Shown: piece by piece, positions 43,516 to 54,700 of the stretch
Position numbering within the stretch: position 1 is the first letter of the stretch
How the letters are laid out: each line of letters opens with the position of its first letter
Assembly (NCBI GenBank): GCA_016169945.1
Contig: JADLSH010000254.1
Span: 496,001-560,000 of the forward strand
Length of the DNA stretch: 64,000 nucleotides
Origin: Trachythela sp. YZ-2020
Lineage: Eukaryota > Cnidaria > Anthozoa > Malacalcyonacea > Clavulariidae
Reading direction: 5' to 3'
Notes under the pieces: generated by a model
The model's database searches: none
Told to the model about the DNA's origin: nothing
The model's input: only the letters and a program-made list of their open reading frames with translations
Made by a program: the position numbers and the translations under genes

Positions 43516-46500
43516 CTTTCATTGATCCAGTGTGCTAGCTTGGTACCTAGAATAAGTTAAATGCTATTTCAATTAGTTTATGATCCATTGTTCATTTTCT
43601 TTATTGGTGGTTCCCCAGTTCCTATATTGTTACATTGATTATGACAATTATAACAATGGACGAAAACATGCATGTTGGTACCGATGGCACAAGTGATTAG
43701 TTCCATCCTGCAATATGCAGTTATTCCCGAGGGGTGTATTACTTCAAAAATCCTCGTACACTTCCTCAGAAATAAAAGAAACATCCTCCAAAAAAATCCC
43801 GAAATCCTGTCAAAATTTGTCGAAAAATTCCTATAAAATCCCTAAATTTACATAAAATCCCAAAATCTCATCCAGAATCTCTCTAAAATCTCGAAAATCG
43901 AACCAAAATCTCCTTTAAAATCCACAGAAAATCTCACAAAAAAGAAAAAAATCCTCGTACGCTTTTTTCAGAGTAATACACCACTCGATTATTCCTGTTA
44001 TCTGACAATCACATGTGAGATAAGTTCTTCCAATTTGACTCAACCAAACATCTGGTACTCCGGTTCCTTTCCTCTAGGGAACACAGTTTAGAACTGATAG
44101 AGCTATCTAAAGATCACGAAGGTCAGGAAATCCGCGGAGTATTCGGAGAAAAGTGGCGGTGTTTTGTGGAGTCTAACTCGCATTGTACCCAGGGCCTTTT
44201 CTCAGACCCTGATGTATGCAGGGGCGCACATTAGGGGGGGTGTGGGGGGTGTGACACCCCCCCATAATTTGTGAATTTTTCAGAAAAGTCGGTCCCGAAT
44301 TGTAAAATTACACTACTTAATTCGGTCCGAGTTGGTCCGAAACAGCCTGTCTAAAAAACGTATAATGAACGATACAGAAATTGTCAATAAGAGAAATCAA
44401 CTAAAACAACTCTGCAAAACCCAGAGATATATTTTCCTCTTAAGGCAATATACTCAAATGTAAGATTAAAATAGCCGTACACGACTGAGCAAAACCTCCT
44501 AACTTTTGCGCTGCCGCTTTGTGCATTCTATTTCCACGTCAGTATTCTATGAAAGAGCCTATAACGAAAGAGGTAGAGAAGACTCTAAAAATGCCATTTC
44601 CGACGTTCTACAGACTCTAAATGTTCTCGTTCGGCGCCAACCATGGTGGCACCTCGTGGGAGCAGCCCTCCTAACTTGAACGATCCTCCTACACCCCTGG
44701 CACGGTGGCACTACACCTATTTTTACATTAATTTGCACTACATGTTTTGACGTGGTTAAACAAATATCAAAAGTCGGTCCCTGGACAATGGACACCCACC
44801 CAAACTTTTGTGGAATGTGCGCCCCTGGATGTATGAAATGAGTTGATTTGGAAGCGCTCTTCTAGTCTTCTCGCATTGGGGGGTATTGACTATTGAAAGA
44901 TCAAAGAGAAATATATTCGTGCACGAAACATGAGGATATTATTATATATGATCAATGACAATGTAACAGTTCCATTTGTGACAAGTTACAGGATAATTTA
45001 TAACTCAACTTTTAACCATAGATTTCTAATCAGACTGGAGGCAATCAATACTACAGTCTGGACTAATGACCTAAAAACCTCTAGTTTTTGTCGAGGATAT
45101 TGTAAGATGTGTAACAAATTAAATATACGTTTAATCTTACCGAACTCGACGCTCTGTGGAACTGCGATAAATACCAATGCAGTGCTATTGAAAAGTCAAA
45201 CAACATTTAAATGCCAACGGCTCTGTCTGACTGATATATTTGAATTTAGCATCGGCGACATATTATTCAGAATCATGTTTCAAATTTACTGAGATCGCTT
45301 TGCAACTGCCTATGTGATAAGAATCTCACTGATTGACACTGGTAGACTACCAGTGGTAGTTTTATTTGACTATCTGGGGTCTGATCTGGGGTTAAATAAA
45401 TCTATTATCCTATATATACTGGCTGTAGTTGTGGAATACCGGACTGTTATTTATGTATAAGTAAACATTAGTAAAAATATTATACTTACAATTTAATATA
45501 TTAATCTATCCAGTATGAATGCCTGGACCAAATTAAACCAGTTTGCATTTTAAATCTGTAAATATGGTTAAACCTATAAAACTGCACTGTGCTGTGGACG
45601 TTTTGACTATTTTGTCGTAGGCATATATTTTCAAATATTTATAATTTCACAGACAATATCTGAAGCGTTTGTTTAATTGTTTTGAGGTTTTTTGCATAAT
45701 TTACAACGCATGACTGATTAGAAAAGTATACTTTTGAACAATGATTTGGTGCACATGTAAAAATGTCACGTCTTGTAAAGGAGATGTGCTTACAACGTTG
45801 TCAAGAGGCTGTACAATTCTGTTATTTTATCAACTTGCTACAAGTTTGTCACTCCGGCACAACTTTTGTTTATTGTTGAATTGAGGACGATAACAAGTTG
45901 GGACAATTGTTATCAGCTTGTTGAAATAATCATGCAACAACTTGTCAATAAGCAGTGCCATCTGACTGATCTGATGATTTTTACAAACATGAAAGTTTAA
46001 CGTGAGAAAATACAAATTTGTTTAAGGCGAATTGAGAGGTGTTACTTAAGGCAACGTACCATATAATCGACATCGCATCATGCTTCCATTGCTCCATTGC
46101 AGTGTTCACAAATTGGGAAGTGCATGCTGGGATGCAGGGTCATTGCTGAATAATCGATTCTTAATTCAGGGGATTAGCCATAATTGACACTTTCAACTCT
46201 TCAAGCATTTTGTCTTTTAATTTTGTACTAGACCTGAATTTTTCTCATTTACATTCCAAGAGACTGGCAGACTTGTTTTGAGAAAAACTTCTCCATATAT
46301 TGAGAGTTTGGTCATGTCAGTCAAAGTCAAGCAAAAAGTCATATGACAAAATCTCATGAAGAGGATTGTCAAAGTCTGGGTTTTTGGCAAGGAAGAGCAT
46401 TCCTTGCACAACATTTTCCGAATCATTCATGTTACTTGCTAATCTTCTTCAAGTAAATTTAGGCAAACTGAAATTTCCTCAACCTCATCCCCAATAATAG

Positions 46501-46927
46501 GATGACAAATTTCGGTCAAAAAATGTTAAATTTACGTTCAATAGCAGTGAAGATCGATGTTGTTAGCTGGCTCCTTTAGTAATGGCCGACTTCCGGCTTC
46601 ATTTTAATACAATAGTTGCGTTATCCAGTGTTATTTTCAGATCAGTGGCGGCTATTTTTCGGGACGCAATGAGATGATGTGGAAATGTTTTTACAATCCG
46701 TCATTAGATTCTTGCTCTTTTTATTCGATTTTTATCAGAAATATATTTTATAACTTTAGTTACAAAGTTTGCTCTAGAAACGCGTCTATTTATACTCTAG
46801 CCCGTCTCTTCCGGAAGTTGCGTAACGGAAGCTGAAGGCTAGGCTAGTCGACAATGTCACAACTCACAACATTAATTTTCTGCGAATGTACTCCAGCAAA
46901 GAAACTAAACATGTTTATAAATTGTCT
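43516..46927. other. Long intergenic region with SINE, MITEs and no clear gene
   Basis: 43680-44160 is SINE family 3 interrupted at 43731-43995 by a short element with GTGTATTACT/AGTAATACAC inverted ends. 44219-44827 is a hAT-like element. From 44900 to 46900 I see only AT-rich sequence and short frames without codon-like character. ACAAGTTG motifs in both orientations occur around 45830-45945, possibly an old fold-back element. Confidence 0.45.
44219..44827. mobile_element. Non-autonomous hAT-like DNA transposon, 609 bp
   Basis: Perfect 14-bp terminal inverted repeats: CAGGGGCGCACATT at 44219-44232 and its complement at 44814-44827. An exact 8-bp duplication GATGTATG flanks it (44211-44218 and 44828-44835). 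No transposase frame is present. Internal G-runs near the left end and an AAGTCGGTCCC motif on both sides are further family marks. Confidence 0.88.
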
Positions 46928-47341
46928 TTACAAAACACAGGCGCAATTCCAGTGACAGGTAATATTATAGCCAAGCTTGCCTGCGACTCTCTCTGTCCAA
47001 TGATTACAGTTATATGCCTTACTATATGATTTCCCATTGCAGGCCTCCCATGCCGCCTGGTAAACTTCATCTAAAGTATGCGTTCCTTCCAAATCACAAC
47101 ATCTATGTCCGCATATCTTATCACAGGCGTAAAATGATCCACCGTCTGGTCCCCACTCGTAGACCGCCCATTTACCGTTTACATCGACAACAATCGCGTG
47201 ATGAACACCCAGCAATAATGCTGCTGGAATGCGACATGACCAAACTTTCACCATTCCTTTAGCGCTCCCCGTATGCCAAGAGCTGTGGGTGTAGATTGTA
47301 CCGCAGGCAATAGATTTAGATGAAGAAGAAGATGAACCCAT
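46928..47341 (-). CDS. Small Cys/His protein, possible LRAT/NlpC-like fold, predicted N-myristoylated, 137 aa
   Basis: One exon with ATG at 47341. The start MGSSSSSSK has Gly2 and Ser6, the N-myristoylation consensus. The body has HHAIVVDVNGKWAVYEWGPD (His then a strand) and, near the end, YNCNHWTERVAGKLGY. An H...(30-90)...NC pair is the arrangement of LRAT/HRASLS and related circularly permuted papain folds, where the NC Cys is the nucleophile. Ten cysteines in 137 residues are unusual. The C-terminus is CACVL; this is not a standard CaaX box since Cys is one place too early. No signal peptide. The family assignment is a guess from motif layout; the gene itself is likely real because the frame is closed and compositionally protein-like. 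Confidence 0.5.
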   Translation of the reverse strand: MGSSSSSSKSIACGTIYTHSSWHTGSAKGMVKVWSCRIPAALLLGVHHAIVVDVNGKWAVYEWGPDGGSFYACDKICGHRCCDLEGTHTLDEVYQAAWEACNGKSYSKAYNCNHWTERVAGKLGYNITCHWNCACVL

Positions 47342-47840
47342 GTCGGGATATTGTTTTTTACTTGTGTACTTCGAGTTCGATTCGACTGTTTGGTCACGAA
47401 ATCAAGCGAAACTGGCTTAGATTGCAGTTTTGTGTTGCATTTTAAATTCTCTTAATTGTTACTTCCTCTGTTCCTTGACGTGTTTTTCGAAGTACGTATT
47501 TCCGTCAAATTTTTGTAACTGATTGGTACAACTCATTTTGTAACTGATTGTCTGATTATCTCTTAAAGTGCATATGTCACAATTACCATTTTTTTCTCAA
47601 AAATCGGCCGTGACGAGACAATTCGAATGATATACATCATTCTTTAAACGGATAAATACTTCCAGAGATATTTTGGCTCAAACATAAATGTTTCATCCGG
47701 ACACATTCGATCGAGATCCATTGATCGAGATCTTGCCAATATATATGTCGCGCGAAAGACTGGGTCAAGTGAACTCTGGCGAAACAAAAGGGCGTCAAGA
47801 ATAGGGAGCTGCCTACGGCAGTAACTATACTTTTGTCAAT

Positions 47841-48096
47841 TTACAGAACTTCTTTTCGTAAATATTAACACGAAATATTGATTAGTAAGTTAATGATACT
47901 AAATTTAGATTTTATAATTCTTGTTAAATTGACAAGGCCGCGGTCATAACTATTTTTGAACTATTTTCATAACTATTTTTAGTTATGACCGCGGCCTTGT
48001 CAATTTAACAAGAATTATAAAATCTAAATTTATTATCATTAATTTAACTTACTATTCAATATTTCGTGTTAATATTTACGAAAAGAAGCTCTGTAA
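47841..48096. mobile_element. Long palindrome (arms about 111-116 bp), foldback MITE
   Basis: 47841-47951 and 47981-48096 are near-perfect inverted copies (TTACAGAACTTCTTTTCGTA at the left end, TACGAAAAGAAGCTCTGTAA at the right), separated by a 29-bp loop. The arms meet at AAGGCCGCGGTCATAACT. Only a few single-base changes and a short indel separate the arms. Confidence 0.85.
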
Positions 48097-48163
48097 TTAA
48101 AGCTCTATATTTTTTAAAAGTTTTTACACCATTCAGCATTCTACTCAAATTCAACATATGATT

Positions 48164-48317
48164 CACGATTTAGGAACAGTTACTATTTTTAGACTTTAGG
48201 GTTAGGATTAGGATTAGGATTAAGGTTAGGGTTGGGATTAGGGTTAGGATTAGGGTTAAAATACAAAAGAATACAAAATTACAAAAGTCTAAAAATAGTA
48301 ACTCTTCCTAAAACGTG
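48164..48317. repeat. Interstitial TTAGGG-like repeats inside a 34-bp inverted repeat
   Basis: 48198-48258 reads as about ten units of GGGTTA or GGATTA, the vertebrate/cnidarian telomere repeat with variants. It is enclosed by arms at 48164-48197 and 48284-48317 (CACGATTTAGGAACAGTTAC... and its complement, two mismatches). About 27 bp of A-rich sequence follows the repeats before the right arm. Confidence 0.85.
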
Positions 48318-48355
48318 ACAGGTATAAAATTCAACAGTACCAATGAAATCAATTT

Positions 48356-48480
48356 TTCGACCTCGACTTTCGACCCTCTACCTCGACATTTGACCCTCGA
48401 CTTTCGACCCTCGACTTTCGACCCTCGACCTTCCACTCTCGACCTCAACCTTCCACCCTCGACCTCTGACCCTCGACCAA
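48356..48480. repeat. CGACCCTCGACTTT minisatellite
   Basis: About ten copies of a degenerate 12-14-bp unit. It lies between the telomere-like element and the DNA2 start. Confidence 0.8.
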
Positions 48481-48757
48481 AACCCAAACTCAGTTTAACG
48501 CAAGAATAGACAAATGTTGTTTTCTGCGACTGTTCACGCATAGATGCAGCCGACGGTAGTTCAGAGCTGTCCAGTTTCAAGTACAAATGTTGAGATCAGT
48601 GTGGCATGGCGGGAAAATTTACAATGACGGGAAAATGTTTTCAAAATGGCGACTCCAACGTGGAGTGAATATTTGAACCACTGCATTTGAACGTTATTTT
48701 GGATAGTATTACTCAGAATTTAAGCCTTTTAAGGTAGTAATATTGCCTTATTTCAGT

Positions 48758-51700
48758 ATGCATCACGGTAAAGTAAAAGAGCGTGTTGTAAGAAAGTCAT
48801 TATCACTGAAAAAAACTAAAAATAAGGTAAGAAAAACAACACAAAATTTTGAAACCTTTTGACATTTGATATATGAAAAATTATTCAAACGCTCAGTATG
48901 AAAAGATATATTTAGGACTTTATTGTCTTCTGAAAGTACTACGTTGTTGTATTATAAATGTATTTATTGTCAGAATTTTTGTTTACAATTATAGTGTTTA
49001 CATAATATAAAATTGGGATTTGGTATCGGACGAAAAACAACTGCGTTTTATCTATTTATTGGCAAAAAATTGTGCGTTTTATGGCACAAACAGGATGTAA
49101 AATTCATGTGTGTATGCAAGATTGAAAAAATTATAAAATGCTTATTAAGAGTGGGGCACCTTCTTCTACCTTTGGGGTGTGGAGGGGGGCATTAGGTCAT
49201 AAGGTCAAGGTCACATTACAAATCATGATCTCTGGTTATATCCGACATTCCAACCTGAGGAAACCAGAAATTGGGAGAGTGCCAAACCAGAGAACCAGTT
49301 CACTCCTTAGATTGGGTGGACCTAATCTTATACCAATAGTTTTACAAATTACTATTTTAGGAAAGTGAAAAGACTGGGTTAACTGCAGATATTTCCAAGT
49401 ATTTTCAAAAGGTAACTGCAAGTACATATATGTATTTCAATTCATATTCCATAAAATTTGTCTACACTTGTATATACTTGTTTAGATCAGACGTGAAAAG
49501 AATCTCTGATAAATATGTAAAAAGTAACTGCAATTATATCGTATAAGTTATTTAGGCAACTGAATCTCATGCTTGTTTTTAATTTTAGAAGAATATGCCG
49601 GATGACTCAACTGAAAACCCAACTGCATCAATCAGGGAACCAGGGACACAGCCTCTTGCAAAACGACAACGAAATGACTTGTCTGCACAAGAAAATGAGA
49701 TGAAACTGCCTTCTGTGTGCTCAAATGTTCAAACTTCTAAGGAAACAAACGATTGCTTTAATAACAGTGTAATTTTTGTATCTGATTCTGAAGAAATTTC
49801 ACGACATGTCGGTTGTAACTTTAAAAATCCACTTGCAGAAAATGACCTTAGTTCTATTCCATTTACATCAATAAAAAAGACAGATCAAGTTGCATCAAAT
49901 AATTCAAATTTTAATGGTAGTAATGTATGTGCTAGTAGAATTGAGAGTCAACAGTTGATCAATGGTATTAAACCGTCCACAATGCAGTTATCAGACCAAT
50001 GTGAAAATGAGGTTCAAATTGCAGAGTTAAACAATGGTATCGAGTCATCAGCAACGGCGTTGTCAAAACAGTGTATGGATCTATCAGACAACTCCATTAT
50101 TCCACCAACTCCGTCTCCAGTTGACAATTTCAAAAACAGAAGTCGAATTTCAAATTCTGTTAATGGGACTGGTAGAACTCAACAAAATTCTAGCCATATT
50201 TCTAATAAAGAACATAGGAGCTATAAACTTATTAAAAAACCAAGCATTTCTTCAAGTAGAAATCTTAATCATTCTAAGCATATTACAAAGAAGGTACAAA
50301 ATTCGAGGAGCGATGACAGTTTACATATTTCAGAATCGGTAAAGGAAAACTTATTGTCTGTAAACAAAAATACTAATGATACTTTTGATTATAATATGGA
50401 CAAAGATTTGATGGGTTTTTCTGGAGATACTAAGTTGAACATAGATGAAAAAAGTAATGTGGTGGCATCGGTTAGAAACTCGTCTTTAAAACTAGCAAGA
50501 AAAACATTTAAATTATCGAGAAAAGGCAAGAAAGTTGAAACAGGCAAGCCACCTTTAAACAAGAAGTTAGAACCTGGTAAAGTGAATGAGGAGATTGAGA
50601 GATGGCAGAATGATATATTGTTGGGCTATGGTTTACAGGGTGATGTATGTAGTAATGGTCTGGTCAAGTATGATCAAGATCTTGCTAGGAATGATGATTT
50701 TAGGAAGAAAGAATCACAGGTACTGTACAGACCTTCCATTGTTCAGACTGGGGTTAAGAAATAGGCGTACGGACGTACGATTGTACTCCAAAAAATGCTT
50801 GACGTGCGTCAAGTATCTAAAGGTACGTTCACACGTTGCGATTTGTCGGGCTGATTTCAGATGCACGTTAATGATATTTGAAAAATACGCGGCAAACGTC
50901 ATCTGGTGACATCATCAACTGAAAATATTCGTCATTAACATTCAGCAAAACCTAAAATCGGCCCGACAAATCGCTGTGTGTGAACGTACCTTAAGGAAAC
51001 GTACGATCACGTACACTTGAGTGCTACAGCTCCTGTGTGTTAACCTACAATTACTTCAAATAACGAGCATTCTCTCGTCCGAGTTAGCGTCGTCTTTTTT
51101 CCATCTCGCTATCTGCAGCGCTTTTTAGTCTTACGAAAATTTCACGTTGTTTAACGGTTAACTCGCGAGTAACAACGTTTTGAATATTAACGGTTTCTTT
51201 ACTCTTTAGTTTAGAGTAAGTCTCATCTTTTCCTGCTTTGAAAACTCGGTAAACGCCCGCGAAAATGTTTTATTTCTTACAAAGAGAAAATAAATACAAC
51301 ATGGGTAAAAGTAGTTTAGAAAATCGTACGTCAACATCGATAAAACGTACGCCAACTTAGTTATAGAGCGTACGAGCTCGTAGGGCATTTCTCAAGCATT
51401 TTTAACCCCTGTCAGACCGTCAAGAATATAGATACATCACCTGTCATGCACAAGACGAACCATCCAGACGAACCAGCTGGAATAGCATTATCTATACTTG
51501 CAATGGTTCTGGTTACAAGTCTAGCCTGATATTTTCCTTACAGTTCGTATTTATACACATAGACGGAGCATCCGTCAAGGCAAACTACGCACACGAGTTC
51601 GTCTGAGTAGATGAACTACGCAGATAGTTTATCTTGACTGATTATTCGTATGTTTGCTGCATTTAAACTCAGATGAATTACCAGACAAACTACCTTTTCT

Positions 51701-54700
51701 TTGACCAAGTTCATCCAGATGGATCGTCCAGATGGTACTCACCAAGTCAATGTCCATTTGAACTACCTTGATACTGTCTCTAAGGCTAAGCTGAACTACT
51801 TTATCCATCTGAACTAACTCTGTCCATCTGCTCTTTGCCCAAGTCCTTCCAGACACTCCAGTATATATCTGGGCAACTCTAGAAGGTGGTCAAGTGTAGG
51901 TAGTAGTATTCTACAAGATCAACTTCTGTGGGGTTGAAACTAGGACTTGTGTGCGACGTTTTATGAAATCCACTGCCAAGTCACCAAGACAGTGTCTATC
52001 TCAACTACCTTTGTACGATGTGCATGATTGTATATCTTCCCAATTTTAAACGTGGGGGCCCCACGACGACGGGCTTGCACTCTCGAAGGTTTTTCAAGTA
52101 ATTCATTCACCAACAACGACTTTCCAATTTTAGGTTAAAACGAAAAGAAAACTTTATCTCGAGCGAGACAAGAACTCTAACCCTAGCAACAACAGCCATC
52201 AAGAGAAAGAAACAGAAATAACTACAGCTAACAAAGATGAAGTGAAACCTTCCAATGCTGAAGACAATATGTCTGACCTAGAGAAGGAGTTAGCCGAACC
52301 ATCTGGTGAAAATTTTCAAGATATGTTAGATTTTTCATTAAACAGTGACGAGATGTGTCAACTTGTAGATGATATATCTTGGTCTCCAATGGATATAAAA
52401 ACATCAAACAAAAAGCAAAATGTTGTGGTTTCACCAGCCAAGCAGTATGTGCGGAGTAAATCAACTGAACTGAATACCTTGGCTAGGAATATTGCCTTTC
52501 AAGATACTGGAGCGAGTCATCGGAATACGGGTTCGTTTTATCCTCGTTGTTTTGGTTGCTTGTCTCGGTGGCATAGTGGGTGATCCATATAGGGCTTTCA
52601 CATTCGATTTTTGCAATATACAGTTGTCTGATTATAATATCGCCTCACTCACCAGTTTGACTCTACCAAACACAGCAGTTGTTTTCTGGGTACTCAAGAT
52701 TCCTGCTTTAGCAACACTAGGTCAACGTGACCCTTTCTGGACCTTTAAGGAGAACAGTTTAAAACTGATAGAGCTATCCAGTATAAATAAAGTTAGTTTA
52801 GTTTAGGTTTCCTCCTGTAGTAACACTGGAGCAATAAGAGATGATCCTCACTGGATCTCTAGGGAGAACAGTTTAGAACTGATAGAGCTATCCAGTATAA
52901 ATAAAGTTAGTTTAGTTTAGGTTTCATCCTGTAGTAACACTGGATCAATAAGGGATGACCCTTACTGGATCTCTAGGAGGAACAGTTTAGAACTGATAGA
53001 GCTATCCAGTATAAATAAAGTTAGTTTAGTTTAGGTTCCCTCCTGTAGTAATACTGGGACAATAGTGGATGGCTCTTACTGGACCTCTAGGGAGAACAGT
53101 TTAGAACTGATAGTGCTATCCACTATCCAGTATAATTATAGATAAAGTTACTTTAGTTTAAATTTCAATGTTGTGTTATGTTTTTAACGATGTTGTTTTA
53201 ATGTTGTCAGTTACTTTACTCTCTACTAAATGTTTCAGATTCACCAGAGCAAGGCTATCGAAGATTTCTTGTGTTAGAAGTATATCGGCGAGAAATCCTT
53301 GATAACGTGACTGCAAGGAATACTGGAGTTGAGAAAGTTCTTAGATTATTTGACGAGTCTGATAATTCTGAGAAATATTGTCAGCTGCGAGGGGAGTGGG
53401 AACGAACCGAAGTTGAACATGGTGACATTGTTAATATCATTGGTAAGATGTTGCGATTATTTAATTGTTCTTTTTCATTGTGTTTCTTCTATGCAATCAC
53501 GTATAAAGACCATGTTATACAGGACAATATTTGCACAGAACCTATGGAGAGATGTACGCACAGAAAAACAGTGACTACATCGCCAGCGTCTCACTTCACC
53601 GATATTATCATTCTCATTCATTTCTTCTGGGCGCAGTAAATATACAGGGTGCACATTTTCGGTAACCACAGCCAAATGCTGGAACTACCTACCTCTTAAA
53701 TTACGAACCTGTAGTTCCATATACATTTTTAAGAAAGAATTATACCGGAAACTTAAGACCAATCAACTTAACGATAAGGTTTTTAATCCACTTTTAGATA
53801 ATCTTTTATTTAATATATCATACACGAGAAGGAGTTTATTATAGTGATTTGAAACACCGAAAAGTGTGTTGAAAAACAAGGCGCTAGCCGAGTTTTTTAA
53901 CATACTTTGAGGTGTTTTTAAATCACTATAATAAACGACTTCGAGTGTATGATATAGCTTCTCAAACAAACCAGTATTTAAAGAGAAATTCAACGCGAAA
54001 GTTGAGTTAATTTATGGGTGTTTATTACCGTGGTATGAAGACAACGATACGGTGGTGATTTCCTTTGTGTTTTGCTCATGAATTATTAATGAGTTTGAAA
54101 AATACACTATATTATACATGTAGATAGCATACTTTATAGGTTTTACTGTTGTTTACTATTTTATATGTACATAGCATATCATGAGGGCCACAAGTTTATT
54201 AGTTGTAAAACTAATATGTGTTAGCCTCGTTAAATAAAGTTTAAATGAAATGAAATGAAATACAAAGTATTGCCTCGTGCAACCATAGTTAATAACTATG
54301 GTGTAACATGGCCTCTAGAGAGTTTAGAACGATTCCAGTTACGTGATTATTTCTCATCTACTTTCAAATCTAACCGTCCAAAAGACGGGGGCCTTTGGCA
54401 AAGTCCTGATCTCATGTTAATTCTATTTCTCTCAACAGGCAAGCAATCTGTGTCAGGCTCCTACATCTTGAATAACGAAGAAGAAAACTACATTGTTGTG
54501 TATCCAGATATTCTCGTCACTCCTACTTCAATATCAACCTCAACGAAATGTTTAAGACGAAGTATTTTAGATAAATATTTCAAGACAGAAGGACCAAGCC
54601 AAGTGATGTTTCTTGGAACTTTAATGCATCGCGTCTTTGAGGGATCATTAATGGTTAAAGGTTGGTGATGTTGATATCTTAGTTAGTTTCTACTTGGAGT

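Larger units (their letters stand above)
47342..48757. other. Divergent region between LRAT-like gene and DNA2
   Basis: Contains the palindrome at 47841-48096, the telomere-repeat element at 48164-48317, and a CGACCCTCGACTTT minisatellite at about 48356-48480. The stretch 48590-48757 directly before the DNA2 ATG contains TGGCGGGAAAATTT and GACGGGAAAATG, E2F-like words that could mark the promoter. Confidence 0.5.

Noticed and set aside
44930..45292. 120-residue plus-strand frame as a gene
   Set aside because: No recognisable motif, no splice partners, and the composition is that of random AT-rich DNA; possible but not supported.
54255..54438. Start of the DNA2 exon at 54255
   Set aside because: The part before 54439 encodes nothing like DNA2 (NNYGVTWPLESLERF) and the CTCAACAG acceptor at 54438 is in the right phase, so it is intron.
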